Positions 9,034 to 18,524 of a DNA stretch of 64,000 nucleotides are shown in pieces (the first letter of the stretch is position 1; each line of letters begins with the position of its first letter). The position numbers and the translations under genes are program-made. Source of the stretch: Stieleria mannarensis (GTDB lineage Bacteria; Planctomycetota; Planctomycetia; Pirellulales; Pirellulaceae); contig NZ_JACEHH010000031.1 in assembly GCF_014154935.1 (NCBI RefSeq), positions 45,484-109,483 on the forward strand, in the 5' to 3' direction. The notes beneath the pieces are model-generated. The model was not told where the DNA came from. It ran no database searches and worked only from the letters and a program-made list of their open reading frames with translations.

Positions 9034-10793
9034 TGCCCGCGAGCGTCATCGACGTGTGCGGAAGCATCGCGTTGACGCTACAATCCTCGCAGGATTTGCG
9101 GGACATCGTACGAAACCGAGGATTGGGAAGTTTGACGCAACAGGATCGCAAACGGGCAAACCGCTCGAACAAGGCTGGACGCGGCGGCGGGCAGCGAACG
9201 TCGTCTCGAGTGACCGGCAACAGCTGGCATCCGAAAGTCAGGCCACGCCGCTTGGGTTGCGAAGCCTTGGAACACCGGCTCGTTCTGGCCTCCACCGCCG
9301 CACCGATGGCGGAGTATTTTCTGACGGCACGCGATTCGGAGGACCAGCCGCTGCCGGTGGTCGACGGCACGGTGGAAGTCGGTGTCGGGATTGAAAACGC
9401 CTTCTTTCTGGAAGTCGCGTATTCGGATTTGCGCACTTTCGGCGACGACATCGGGGCATTCAGCGTTCATGTGGACCTGGGGCTCAGCCAGCCGAATCTG
9501 CTTCGCCCCGTGTTGCGTGAAACCCAGCACATCGTTTTTGGCGAGCAGATCTACAACGCCACCTCGGGTTCGATCACCTTTGGCATGCAAGGACTGTCGC
9601 GAACCTACATCGCCGATCTGGCGGATTTTGCCACAGAACCGATCAGCGAAATCCAAGCCGCACTCGATCACTTCGGATACCAACGGTCGCAATACCAGGT
9701 CGCGGGATTGACGTCGGATGATCTCAGGTTGGAAATTCGTTTTGTCGACCCCTCGCTGGGCAATCTGGATTTGCCAAACTTCATCGTCGCTACAAACTTG
9801 GACGTTGATGTCCCCGCGGCCGTCGAAGAATTCAGCCCGTTCCTGGCCGATGGCGTGACGCCCAACGGCGACGCGTTGCGTTTCAATCTGGACACGCGCA
9901 GCCGAACCTTCAATGACAATCAACGCTTCTATTCGCTCTTGAATCGTGGCAGCTATGACCTGTCGGCAGGGTTCATCGATGTCGGCGGCACGGGGCTGAT
10001 CCCGGCGGCGTCCGGAGGGATTCCGGGGCTGAGCCAGAACGGGCAATTCATCGAACCGTTTGACGTGTTTCGGATCGAAGTCTTCCTGGCCGATGACTTG
10101 CGGTCGCCGTTGGTGGTCGACGTCAACCCGAGCGAAGGTGTCGACCCGCTGCTGCTTTTCGGCGAGGACGAAGTGGTTCCGCCGGATGCGGTTGCGTTGG
10201 ATGACGATGCCAGGGTGACGTTGGTCACCGCCAATCCGACGGTCCACCAAGTCGTCGTCAACGGTGGGGCCAGCAGTCGATCGCAAGTCACTTCGATCGA
10301 GGTGACGTTTGGCCAAACGTTGGAGGTCGCACCCTTGCAATCGGCGTTCACCCTTGTCAACACGACGACCGCAACGCCCGTCGGTGTGGTCGATGTGGCT
10401 GCCAGCGTCATGGCGGGGACGACGGTGGTGAAGGTGACGTTCGACGGCGACAGCACCGTGGCTCGGGCCGGCACCGGAACCCTCGGGAACTCGTTGGCCG
10501 ACGGGGATTACCGATTGCACATCGAAGCGTCCAAGATCCGTTCGACACGCGGATTGGAAATGCGTGAGGACGAAGTGTTCGGTGATCAGGCGGCCGACCG
10601 TCTCTTTCGCCTCTATGGCGACAGTGATGGTGATCGCGATGTCGACGGCCAGGACTATGGACGTTTCGGTCTGGCGTTCCTGTCGACCTTCGGCTCCGAC
10701 GGCTTCAATGCACCGTTGGATTCAGACGGCGATGGCGACGTGGATGGCCAGGATTACGGGCGGTTCGGACGGAATTTCTTGAGACGCCTTTAG
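9033..10793 (+). CDS. Secreted surface protein with LExR-type N-terminal tag and dockerin-like C-terminus
   Basis: 586 residues if started at the ATG at 9033, which overlaps the previous stop (TGATG). A TTG near 9132 (LTQQDRKRANR) is a credible later start. After a basic leader comes CEALEHRLVLAS (about residues 78-89), the planctomycete LExR-x-x-LA tag (LEPR-XLL-like) of very large secreted proteins. The middle is Asp-rich beta-type sequence with no catalytic motif I recognise. The C-terminus has two calcium-loop repeats, DSDGDRDVDGQDYGRFG and DSDGDGDVDGQDYGRFG, resembling type I dockerin/EF-hand loops. A TACAAT box lies in the first 50 bases of the frame (around 9078) and could be an internal promoter supporting the later start. 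Likely exported and calcium-stabilised. Confidence 0.8.
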   Translation: MPASVIDVCGSIALTLQSSQDLRDIVRNRGLGSLTQQDRKRANRSNKAGRGGGQRTSSRVTGNSWHPKVRPRRLGCEALEHRLVLASTAAPMAEYFLTARDSEDQPLPVVDGTVEVGVGIENAFFLEVAYSDLRTFGDDIGAFSVHVDLGLSQPNLLRPVLRETQHIVFGEQIYNATSGSITFGMQGLSRTYIADLADFATEPISEIQAALDHFGYQRSQYQVAGLTSDDLRLEIRFVDPSLGNLDLPNFIVATNLDVDVPAAVEEFSPFLADGVTPNGDALRFNLDTRSRTFNDNQRFYSLLNRGSYDLSAGFIDVGGTGLIPAASGGIPGLSQNGQFIEPFDVFRIEVFLADDLRSPLVVDVNPSEGVDPLLLFGEDEVVPPDAVALDDDARVTLVTANPTVHQVVVNGGASSRSQVTSIEVTFGQTLEVAPLQSAFTLVNTTTATPVGVVDVAASVMAGTTVVKVTFDGDSTVARAGTGTLGNSLADGDYRLHIEASKIRSTRGLEMREDEVFGDQAADRLFRLYGDSDGDRDVDGQDYGRFGLAFLSTFGSDGFNAPLDSDGDGDVDGQDYGRFGRNFLRRL

Positions 10794-10811
10794 GGACCTT
10801 CGAGCGACCGA

Positions 10812-12596
10812 TCATTTCAGCGTCTGTTGCTGCAGTTGCTGCAGACGCATCGCATGTGCCTGGGCCAGTTGCGAGTGGCGGGCGGCTTCGTCGGCACGTC
10901 CCTGTGATTGATAGATCGCAGCCAGGAAACGGTGCGCATTGACGTGGTGGGGTGCCAATTCGACCGTCTTTTTTAGGGCGTTGATCGACGCCTCCGTGTT
11001 GCCGGAGTTCTGTTCGGCGACGCCGAGTTGAAAGTAGTCAAACGGCTCGGATTGGAGCTGGGTGACTTCGCGGTAATACTCGGCGGCTTTGGCAAATTCG
11101 CGGCGTTGGTAGGCCAGGCCGGCGAGTAGACGAAGCGATTCGAGTCGCGGGCGCGAGGGGATCAATTCTCTCGCCAACACTTCTCCGGCAAGGTCTGCGG
11201 CGATCGAAGCCTGGCCTTGGGAACGCGCCAACATGGCCAGGATGGTTGTCGCATCGGGATCGGACTTGCCAGTGTTTTTGACTTCGATCAACGCCTTGGC
11301 CGCCTCGATGCCGTAGTCTCGAAAATTTGCGTTGCCCGGATTTTCTTGGGCGACCTGGAACTTGGCGAGTGCTTCGCAGCGTTTTCGCACCGTCTCGGGC
11401 AACCGGGCGACATCCAAGACGGGGCTCAGCCCGACCGCAGGCTCACTCTCGGTTGCCGCCTCGCTGTGGATGCCGATGCGGTGGTGATGAAACGCCGTGT
11501 GGGGAACCTCCGTCCCTTGGGCCGGCATGTGACAATGGCTGCAGTCGTTTTGTGCTTCCGCAATCCGATCGGCGTGTGGTTTGCCGCAGGAGTCATCGGT
11601 GTGACAGGACAAGCAAATCTTGCGATAGTGGTCGATCGTCGCTGCCGCCGAGACGGTCTGGTGTGGATTGTGACAGGTGATGCAGGTCAGCGATTCGGTC
11701 TGTTGATAACACTTGCTCTGGTGCAACTGTTCGACATGTCCGACCACTCGCATCGTGTCATCACCGAGGCGATATTGGTAGTCGATCCGAAAGTCGGTCA
11801 GCGGCAGGCCCGGCCGATAATCCCATTCGTCTTGGTTCGCCCGCATCGCTTTGCCGGCGGCCTGCAAGTGGCATTGTTGGCAAATGGCTTCGGAAAGTTC
11901 GCGGGAAAGTTTGGATGGATTGACGATCGTGTGGTCCGCTCCGGTGAACTTGGGGTTTTCGCGGTAACGGGCAACGTGTTTTTCACCCGGACCGTGGCAG
12001 CGTTCGCAGCCGATCTTTTCTTCCAGAATCGAAAACTCATTCGGGTTGCCACGTTTTCGATCGACGGCGCCGACGTGACAGAAAAAACATTCCGTACTGA
12101 GTTTGCGTCCAAAACCGGGATGAAACGGCACGTCATAGCCGGGCGACATCGACCATTTCCCGGTGTCTTCATACCACGACAACGGTGACTGGCCGAAATG
12201 TGATCCGTCGTGATAAACATAGCTTTTGCCGTGCGTGCCCGAACCGAGCGTGAACACGATCGGGTGTTCGGTTCTGGCCAGTTCTGCCCCGTCGACCCCG
12301 CGAATGATCTCGCGGTGAATCAAATCGTCGCCTCGGCGGAACACTTCATAGTCGTTGCCCGACGCGTCGTGATGGTAGGTCGCCGAGGACACCTCTTTGT
12401 CCGGGTCGACGCGTTCCATCGACTCGCTGTGTTTGGTGTCCAAATAGGACAGATGCTCCGCCTCATGGCATTTCACGCAGGTCTGGGTTCCCACGTATCC
12501 GACCGCGGGGTCTGTGTTGGTCGGAGGTTCGGCGATGGTGTGCGTGGAGCAGCCGATGAGAACGGCGAGCGCGGCTAAGATCGGTCGAGCAAACAA
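10812..12596 (-). CDS. Seven-haem c-type cytochrome with C-terminal TPR domain, lipoprotein
   Basis: 594 residues. The N-terminus ends in a lipobox-like LIGC (Cys 16), so it is probably a lipoprotein facing the periplasm. Seven CXXCH haem sites are visible: CVKCH, CFFCH, CERCH, CQQCH, CITCH, CLSCH and CSHCH, within about residues 40-355. Extra histidines (PHTAFHHHRIGIH) could be distal ligands. From about residue 395 the sequence turns into TPR-like helical repeats (AGLAYQRREFAKAAEYYREV, LGVAEQNSGNTEASINALKK, HRFLAAIYQSQGRADEAARH). Cytochrome c554-like haem regions joined to TPRs are frequent in planctomycetes, but the electron partner is unknown. Its stop is 18 bp from the end of the convergent surface-protein gene. 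Confidence 0.9.
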   Translation of the reverse strand: MFARPILAALAVLIGCSTHTIAEPPTNTDPAVGYVGTQTCVKCHEAEHLSYLDTKHSESMERVDPDKEVSSATYHHDASGNDYEVFRRGDDLIHREIIRGVDGAELARTEHPIVFTLGSGTHGKSYVYHDGSHFGQSPLSWYEDTGKWSMSPGYDVPFHPGFGRKLSTECFFCHVGAVDRKRGNPNEFSILEEKIGCERCHGPGEKHVARYRENPKFTGADHTIVNPSKLSRELSEAICQQCHLQAAGKAMRANQDEWDYRPGLPLTDFRIDYQYRLGDDTMRVVGHVEQLHQSKCYQQTESLTCITCHNPHQTVSAAATIDHYRKICLSCHTDDSCGKPHADRIAEAQNDCSHCHMPAQGTEVPHTAFHHHRIGIHSEAATESEPAVGLSPVLDVARLPETVRKRCEALAKFQVAQENPGNANFRDYGIEAAKALIEVKNTGKSDPDATTILAMLARSQGQASIAADLAGEVLARELIPSRPRLESLRLLAGLAYQRREFAKAAEYYREVTQLQSEPFDYFQLGVAEQNSGNTEASINALKKTVELAPHHVNAHRFLAAIYQSQGRADEAARHSQLAQAHAMRLQQLQQQTLK

Positions 12597-12910
12597 GGGT
12601 ATCGATCCGCGGAGGAAGAGAGGATGCCGGAAAAGTAAACCGCAAGTCTAACAGGGTGGAATTCGGCAGCTCAAGTTTTTTGTCGCAAAGAGAAAGAGTA
12701 TGAGCAGACAAAAATCTCCTCTGTGTCCTCTGCGACGGCGGGGAGCGGCGGAGGACGCCGGCGCGAGCGTCCCGCCCGTTCGGTGGACCGGCGACGTATT
12801 GGGATTAAACTATCTGCCCTCGGGGCAGGCCTCTCTATCAGCCATCGATTACCGCTGATGCGGTACGGTGTCGATTCATTGACGCGATCCCTTCCTCAAT
12901 TCTTTTCGCC
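12597..12910. other. Intergenic region between divergent genes
   Basis: 314 bp holding the start regions of the cytochrome (leftward) and the papain-fold protein (rightward). I see no convincing gene, repeat or operator. A GC-rich patch at 12730-12800 is open in several frames but looks like composition, not coding. Confidence 0.6.
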
Positions 12911-13957
12911 ATGCCTACGCTACGCAATTCGAAAGCTTGGTTCCTACGTCAACCGATCGTAGAGCAGGACACGTTACAACCGGGAGACATCTTCATCACC
13001 CAATATTTTCGCAGTGATGGCAGGCCGTGGAACAGTTTTGATACTCGAAAATTGGGCATGGCCATCTGTTCGTGGTGCAAAAACAGCAGTTCCAGCGCGT
13101 CGATGCACGCCGGAATGGTTTACTACGGCGACACGCAAATCGAGGTGGTCGAGAATATCGAAGTCGACGAACTCTGCCTTTGTGACGAACTCGGCGGGTT
13201 TCCCCATTTGGTCTGGCGGCCCACCACACCCGGCTTGGGCGACATGGCGGCGACGGTTGCCGGAGTGGCCCATGCCGCACACATGAGTCGAGGCTTTCCC
13301 TTCAAACGGGCCATGGGATCGGTGTTCAAACCCAAATTTCGGACCCGGCGGGTTACCAATCGGGTGAATCGGTTTTGTGGCTTGGTGGAGGCCGCGATGG
13401 CGCAATCGGATGCGGGGCAGCCCATCGATCCCCATCAGTTTGACAAGATGTACTGCGTCGAATTCACCTTGCTGTGTTACATGGCGGCGGCGCAATTGTT
13501 GGAAGGGATGGATGGCATTTTTCGAAACATTGACCCGCGGGCAATGAGTCCCAAGGCGCTCGAGGCTCGGCTGAATTCGTCGTCAAAGTTTGAGTACCTC
13601 GGACGCGTCTCGGATAGCCCGCCGCCGCCGCCAAGGCCTCGCCGAGCCACTCCCCCGGTCCCGGTGGCGGTCCGTCCGGTGCAAAACCAACGTCATCGTG
13701 CTCCGGGATTGATGGACGAGTATCCCGTCGGGCCACCCGTCGCGCCGCCGCAGCCTCGCCCCGAACCGGTGCTCGGAGTCCGTAATCCGCCGCCCCCGAT
13801 TTTACGCGGGCCGGTGCGTCCGGCCGCACCTGTGGCCCGGTCCGAAGACGACTATCACAACGAACTCAACGGCCAACAGGCACCCAATCACGACGAATTG
13901 ATCGACGGGGGCGACGAAGCCTACATCCAGTATGCGCTTGCCTGGGGGATTCTCTAA
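12911..13957 (+). CDS. Permuted papain-fold (YiiX/NlpC-P60-like) protein with proline-rich tail
   Basis: 348 residues, no signal peptide. The pattern fits circularly permuted NlpC/P60-type hydrolases. An early PGDIFITQYF strand is followed by a His block (SMHAGMVYYGDTQIEVVE, about residues 65-82), and the candidate nucleophile Cys comes later (DKMYCVEFTLLCYMA, about 180-194). Histidine before cysteine is the hallmark of the permuted YiiX/YaeF group. From about residue 237 the chain becomes a proline/arginine-rich linker (PPPPPRPRRATPPVPV) and ends in an acidic tail, suggesting a protein-interaction or tethering role. Substrate could be a peptide, lipid-ester or amide bond. It stands alone, convergent with the sulfatase pair. 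The call rests on motif order only. Confidence 0.6.
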   Translation: MPTLRNSKAWFLRQPIVEQDTLQPGDIFITQYFRSDGRPWNSFDTRKLGMAICSWCKNSSSSASMHAGMVYYGDTQIEVVENIEVDELCLCDELGGFPHLVWRPTTPGLGDMAATVAGVAHAAHMSRGFPFKRAMGSVFKPKFRTRRVTNRVNRFCGLVEAAMAQSDAGQPIDPHQFDKMYCVEFTLLCYMAAAQLLEGMDGIFRNIDPRAMSPKALEARLNSSSKFEYLGRVSDSPPPPPRPRRATPPVPVAVRPVQNQRHRAPGLMDEYPVGPPVAPPQPRPEPVLGVRNPPPPILRGPVRPAAPVARSEDDYHNELNGQQAPNHDELIDGGDEAYIQYALAWGIL

Positions 13958-14020
13958 CGCAGCGTTTTGACCTCGCCCTTGGGAGGGTGTCGCGATCCGG
14001 TTCAGGCCAGGTGGAATCGC

Positions 14021-15487
14021 TCACGGTTGGTGTCGTCGGGCACTGGCGTTGACATCGGTGTCCCAGGCGGCCCAGGCCTGGCGGAGTTGTCTGACCTGTT
14101 CGGGTTTGCTTCCGGCAAGATTGTGTTGCTCGTCGGGATCGCTTTCCAGGTGGTAGAGCTCGGCTTTGCCACCGTTGCGAAGCGGTCGGACAAGTTTCCA
14201 GGGGCCACTTCGCGTGGCCCCGTGAGTGAAGGTTCGCCAGCACAGAACCCGGGGCGGCGGCGGCTTGTTCTCCAGCCACAACGGGACGAGATTGACGCCG
14301 TCTGTCTTCGCTCCGTTGTCCGACGTGTCACCACTGAGCGCCAACAGCGTCGGAAACAGGTCGTTGCTGTGTGTCGTCTGATCGCAGACGCGTGGCGCGA
14401 TGTGTCCCGGCCAGGAAACGATCATCGGCACGCGGTGGCCGCCTTCGTAAAGGTCCATCTTTTGGCCGCGGTATCGACCGTTGCTCGAGATGTTTTTGAA
14501 GCGTTTGCCGTAGGTCAGATAGCCGCCGTTGTCGGATGTAAACACGACCAGCGTTTTCTTTTCCAGACCCCGTGCTCGCAGCGTGCGAATCAAGCGACCG
14601 ACGCTTTCATCCAGCGATTCGACCATCGCCTTGACATGCGGTGCGACGTTTTGCGGATCAGGGATCACTCCCCATTTGTCCCGATGGTATGCCGTTCCGG
14701 CTTGGCGATGCGGCGGATCGTTTGGTCCCTGCCAGGGGAAGTGGATTGCCAGGTGGGCAAGGTAGATGAAAAACGGCCGATCGCGATGGGCTTCGATAAA
14801 GTCGATGCTGTGGTCGGTCAACAAGTCCGTCGTGTACCCGTCTTCCCGCACGAGTGACTCGTTGTGCCACCAGTCATTGTTTCCCGACCGGTCGACTTGC
14901 GTGTGAAAGTCGCCGTCACCGGAAACGAGTCCGCGGAACACGTCGAATCCCTGGCGGGTCGGCAGCAACGGGGATCGGTAGCCGAGGTGCCATTTGCCAA
15001 AGCAAGCAGTGGCGTATCCGTTCTGCTTTAGCCGCTCGGAGATCGTCGTCGCCTCCTGCGGAAGACCGAGATCGCGCTGCGTGGTTCCGGAGAGGGCGCC
15101 ATCGAAAATCTTGCCGAACCGTTGCGGATAACTTCCGGTCAGTAACGACGCACGCGTGGGGCTGCACATTGCACCGGCGGAATGAAAGTCCGTGAACCGT
15201 AACCCGGATGCGGAGAGTGCGTCAATGTTGGGTGTCTGGTGAATCTCACTGCCGTAACAACCCAGATCGCCGTAGCCCAAGTCGTCGGCCAGGATCACGA
15301 TGATGTTCGGACGCACGTCTGATTCGGCGTTTGCGATGGGAGAACCCAGCGTATGCGCCGATAGGGCTGCGACGACGATCGCTGCGTGCGGCGCTACGCG
15401 GTGTAGCAAATGACACGTAAGCAACCGGCCGCAAGCAGCCCATGTCCAGGCAACGCATTGAATCATGTTTTCGAACTTCCGCGACAT
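14021..15487 (-). CDS. Sulfatase (formylglycine-dependent), secreted
   Basis: 488 residues from the ATG at 15487 (MSRKFENMIQ); ATG 15466 is an alternative that leaves a more compact signal peptide. The longer ORF start at 15682 lies inside the upstream sulfatase. The type I sulfatase core is clear: RPNIIVILADDLGYGDLGCYG (metal ligands), GAMCSPTRASLLTG with the CxPxR site whose Cys (about 108) becomes formylglycine, FGKWHLGY, FTSDNGG and HRVPMIVSWPG. It follows the second sulfatase by 31 bp on the same strand, so the two form an operon. Such enzymes in planctomycetes are thought to desulfate algal polysaccharides. No maturation enzyme is encoded in the window. Substrate unknown. Confidence 0.9.
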   Translation of the reverse strand: MSRKFENMIQCVAWTWAACGRLLTCHLLHRVAPHAAIVVAALSAHTLGSPIANAESDVRPNIIVILADDLGYGDLGCYGSEIHQTPNIDALSASGLRFTDFHSAGAMCSPTRASLLTGSYPQRFGKIFDGALSGTTQRDLGLPQEATTISERLKQNGYATACFGKWHLGYRSPLLPTRQGFDVFRGLVSGDGDFHTQVDRSGNNDWWHNESLVREDGYTTDLLTDHSIDFIEAHRDRPFFIYLAHLAIHFPWQGPNDPPHRQAGTAYHRDKWGVIPDPQNVAPHVKAMVESLDESVGRLIRTLRARGLEKKTLVVFTSDNGGYLTYGKRFKNISSNGRYRGQKMDLYEGGHRVPMIVSWPGHIAPRVCDQTTHSNDLFPTLLALSGDTSDNGAKTDGVNLVPLWLENKPPPPRVLCWRTFTHGATRSGPWKLVRPLRNGGKAELYHLESDPDEQHNLAGSKPEQVRQLRQAWAAWDTDVNASARRHQP

Positions 15488-15518
15488 GGTGATCGGTTTT
15501 GGCAGGGCGAGCCCGGCG

Positions 15519-17066
15519 TTATCGAGCCCGGATCGGAGACGCCTTGCGAAATTTTCCGTTTCGAACGATTCCGGTTTCTTTGGCGGGATCGTACTGGGGA
15601 TTGCTCGTCGGTACCTGAGCCCCGACAGACTCCCTCCACGCAACCAGTTTGGCGTATAGCTCTTTTGCCTTTTCCTTTTCAATCGTCACCAGGTTTTCGT
15701 TTTCTCCGAGATCGCTAGAGAGATGGTACAGTTCCAGCGACTCTTTCCCGAACACTTCGATCAGTTTCCAATCGCCCGAACGGATCGCGCTGTACGGCTG
15801 GGCGCCCATGGAGTGGTAGTGCGGGTAATGCCAATAGAGGTCATCGCGACGGGGTGGGGCTTGCGGGTCGGTCAGGTAGGGTCGCAGCGAGAGACCATCT
15901 TGCACCTTTGCGGCTTCGGCCGGCAGGTCGATCTGGAGCACGTCACAGATCGTCGGCAGGATGTCCATCGTGATGGCTGGTCGATCGCACCGCACACCGC
16001 TTGCTCCTTCGCCCGGATGTCGGATGATCAGCGGGACGCGGACTCCGCCTTCATAGATGCCGCCCTTGCCTTGGCGGAGCGGAGTGTTGTCGGTCGCGAC
16101 CGGCTTGAGCCCGCCGTTGTCGCTGGTGAAGATGACCAGGGTGTCGTCCCACAGGTCGTGCTCTTGCAGCTTGCCGACGACGCGTCCGACCGCTTCATCG
16201 ACGCTTTCGACCATCGCGGCATAGCGAACGTTGGTGTGGTTTCGTTGCGGGTTTTCTTTGAGTTTTCGTTCGTATTTTTCGACCAGATCGGGCCGCCCCA
16301 TCAGCGGCGTGTGCACGTTGTAGAAGCAGAAGTTCATGAAGAACGGTTTTTGTGACGCCGCGATTTCGTCAATCAGCGCCACCGCTTCGGCGGCCAAGCG
16401 ATCGGTCAAGTATTCGCCCGCACGTTGCTGGTCCGAGAGGTCGCCTTGGGGAAGCGTTTGGTAGATCGTGTTGTCTTTTCGTGCTTCCAAACTGCGGCCT
16501 TTCCCGTAGGGCCAGAAGTAGCTCGGCGGGGCTCCTTTTTCGCAGCCACCGATGTTGATGTCGAATCCGTGCGCCTGCGGGTAAAAATCAGGATCGGCGC
16601 TGTCGTCTTGTCCCGTCTTGTAGCCGTCGCGATGAGCCAGGTGCCACTTTCCCAGGTGAATGCAGGTGTAACCGTGTGCATTGAGGATCTCGGGCAGGGT
16701 GGTGTGCTTTTTCTCCAGCACTTTCGTCCAATCGGGAATCGCCATCGGCGTGTTGACGAAGGGGTGTCCGGGGATGAAGTCGGTCACGTGAAGCCGGGCC
16801 GGGGATTGGCCGGTCATCAGTGCCGCGCGACTCGGAGAGCAGACCGTGCAAGCGGCGTAGCCGTTGGTGAACCGGACGCCGCTTTTGGCCAACGCGTCGA
16901 TGTTCGGCGTTTCGTAGAAATCGCTGCCGCTGCAACCCAGGTCCGTCCACCCCATGTCGTCGACGAAGAACACGACAACGTTTTTCCGAGCCGCGTCGGA
17001 TGAGACGGAAAACAGCAACGCGAAGGCGAAGCACAGCAAAACTCGGCGGGAGCATTTCATCATCAA
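15519..17066 (-). CDS. Sulfatase (formylglycine-dependent), secreted
   Basis: 515 residues with a signal peptide (MMMKCSRRVLLCFAFALLFSVSS, cleaved around SDA). Sulfatase motifs: NVVVFFVDDMGWTDLGCSGSDFYETPNID, TVCSPSRAALMTG (formylglycine Cys about residue 76), LGKWHLAH, FTSDNGGLKPV and GGVRVPLIIRHPGEG. A C-terminal region (SAIRSGDWKLIEVFG, LYHLSSDLGENENL) matches the usual sulfatase end. It is the promoter-proximal gene of the two-sulfatase operon. It is more similar to arylsulfatase A-like enzymes with the long PDWTKVLEKKHTTLPEIL insertion than to its neighbour, so the pair is unlikely to be a recent duplication. Substrate unknown. Confidence 0.92.
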   Translation of the reverse strand: MMMKCSRRVLLCFAFALLFSVSSDAARKNVVVFFVDDMGWTDLGCSGSDFYETPNIDALAKSGVRFTNGYAACTVCSPSRAALMTGQSPARLHVTDFIPGHPFVNTPMAIPDWTKVLEKKHTTLPEILNAHGYTCIHLGKWHLAHRDGYKTGQDDSADPDFYPQAHGFDINIGGCEKGAPPSYFWPYGKGRSLEARKDNTIYQTLPQGDLSDQQRAGEYLTDRLAAEAVALIDEIAASQKPFFMNFCFYNVHTPLMGRPDLVEKYERKLKENPQRNHTNVRYAAMVESVDEAVGRVVGKLQEHDLWDDTLVIFTSDNGGLKPVATDNTPLRQGKGGIYEGGVRVPLIIRHPGEGASGVRCDRPAITMDILPTICDVLQIDLPAEAAKVQDGLSLRPYLTDPQAPPRRDDLYWHYPHYHSMGAQPYSAIRSGDWKLIEVFGKESLELYHLSSDLGENENLVTIEKEKAKELYAKLVAWRESVGAQVPTSNPQYDPAKETGIVRNGKFRKASPIRAR

Positions 17067-17246
17067 GTCCTTATGGCAGGCAGCAGGTCGGTGGTGGCAT
17101 TCAGAAGTCTATAGACTTTGGTGGCCGGTGCAAGCTGATGCCGGATTCCGCCAACCACTCCCTGTGTCCCCTCTGTTCCCCGGTTTGCTGTGTTCCAGCG
17201 GGCTCCGATTGGTGCCACCAACCGGGATCTGAGTGTTGACGCAGTT

Positions 17247-18524
17247 CTACGTCGTCTGCCGGGTGAACAGCTGGTTGATTTCGTCGGCCAGGATATTGAT
17301 CCCGCGGCGGAGCACCGGTTCGGAGGTGGTGAAGCTGATCCTCAGACACTCATTGCGGTGGGGCCAATCGTCGTCGGGGAGTCCGAAAAAGAAGTAGTGG
17401 CCGGAGATCACCATGACGCCTCGCTGTTTCAGCCGCCGATAGAGTTCGGCCGACGAAATCGGCAGCCCTTCTAGCCACAGCCACAGGAAAAACGCGCCTT
17501 CGCGACGATGGATACGGTAGGGCACGGAATCATCAAGTGCTTCGACCAGCCAATCATGAGCATGACGTGAACGCTGCTCATAAAACGGACGAATCACATC
17601 GTGGCTGATCGAGATGATTTCGCCGCTGTCGATCATCGGTCGAATGATCGCTTGGCCGATGTTGTTGTTGGCCAGGGACGAGATCGCGTTCATCGATCCG
17701 ATCCACTGGATCATTTCCTCGCTGCCGATCACGATCCCCGTCCGCGTCCCGGGAAGTCCCAGTTTGGAAAGGCTGTAGGTCAGCACCATCGACGGTCGCC
17801 AGATCGGCGTGCTGTCGGTGAAGATCACGCCCGGAAAGGGATCGCCGTAGGCGTTGTCGACGATCAGCGGGATGTCGTTCTGCTCGGCCAGCTCCGCCAA
17901 ATGTTCCAGTTCGGCGTCGGACACGACATTGGAAGAGGGGTTGGTCGGCCGCGACAGGCAGATCGCTGCGATCGAATCGTCGATTTCCAAGGAGTCAAAA
18001 TCAATCGCGTACTTGAACTCGTGGTCACCGATTTTTTCGATTTTCGGTTGCACCGCGCGATAAAGGTCACTGGACGTCGCCAGGTCGGCGTACCCGATGT
18101 ACTCCGGGACGATCGGAAGCAGCACCTTGCGCTCCGTTCCATCATCAAACCTTCCCGCCAAGGCGTTGAGGAACAGGAAGAACGCCGTCTGTCCGCCGGC
18201 GGTGATGCAAACGTTCTTTGCCGTGATCGGCCAACCGAATTCCCGCGCGAACAATTCGGCGACCGAATCGCGAAACGCGGCGTCCCCTGCGGGAGGTTGG
18301 TAGTCGCCCAGCACCGCGGAGACCTGCGTCGGGTCGCCGGCCAGTTCGCGGAACCGCGCCAACCAACGCTGGTCCACCTCGGGGATGTGGGCCGGCTGGC
18401 CGCCGCCGAGCATGCACAGGTTCTCATCGCCTGAAGCAAGCGTTTCGCCCAGGTCCTGCATCAATTCGCCGATCCCCGAGTCTAACGCGAGGCGGTTTCC
18501 GAAGGTCGAAAGGGAGTGTTTCAT
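17247..18524 (-). CDS. avtA: Valine--pyruvate aminotransferase
   Basis: 425-residue PLP enzyme of the fold-type I aminotransferase class. It resembles E. coli AvtA along the whole length: the N-terminal SGIGELMQDLGETL, MLGGGQPAHIPEV, PEYIGYADL, SRPTNPSSNV, VDNAYGDPFPGVIF, the PLP-lysine segment YSLSKLGLPGTRTGIVI, EGAFFLWLWLEGLP and CLRISFT. It would transfer amino groups between valine and pyruvate (alanine/2-oxoisovalerate), in alanine and branched-chain amino acid metabolism. It is a single leftward gene between the sulfatase operon and a secreted-protein gene. Confidence 0.92.
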   Translation of the reverse strand: MKHSLSTFGNRLALDSGIGELMQDLGETLASGDENLCMLGGGQPAHIPEVDQRWLARFRELAGDPTQVSAVLGDYQPPAGDAAFRDSVAELFAREFGWPITAKNVCITAGGQTAFFLFLNALAGRFDDGTERKVLLPIVPEYIGYADLATSSDLYRAVQPKIEKIGDHEFKYAIDFDSLEIDDSIAAICLSRPTNPSSNVVSDAELEHLAELAEQNDIPLIVDNAYGDPFPGVIFTDSTPIWRPSMVLTYSLSKLGLPGTRTGIVIGSEEMIQWIGSMNAISSLANNNIGQAIIRPMIDSGEIISISHDVIRPFYEQRSRHAHDWLVEALDDSVPYRIHRREGAFFLWLWLEGLPISSAELYRRLKQRGVMVISGHYFFFGLPDDDWPHRNECLRISFTTSEPVLRRGINILADEINQLFTRQTT

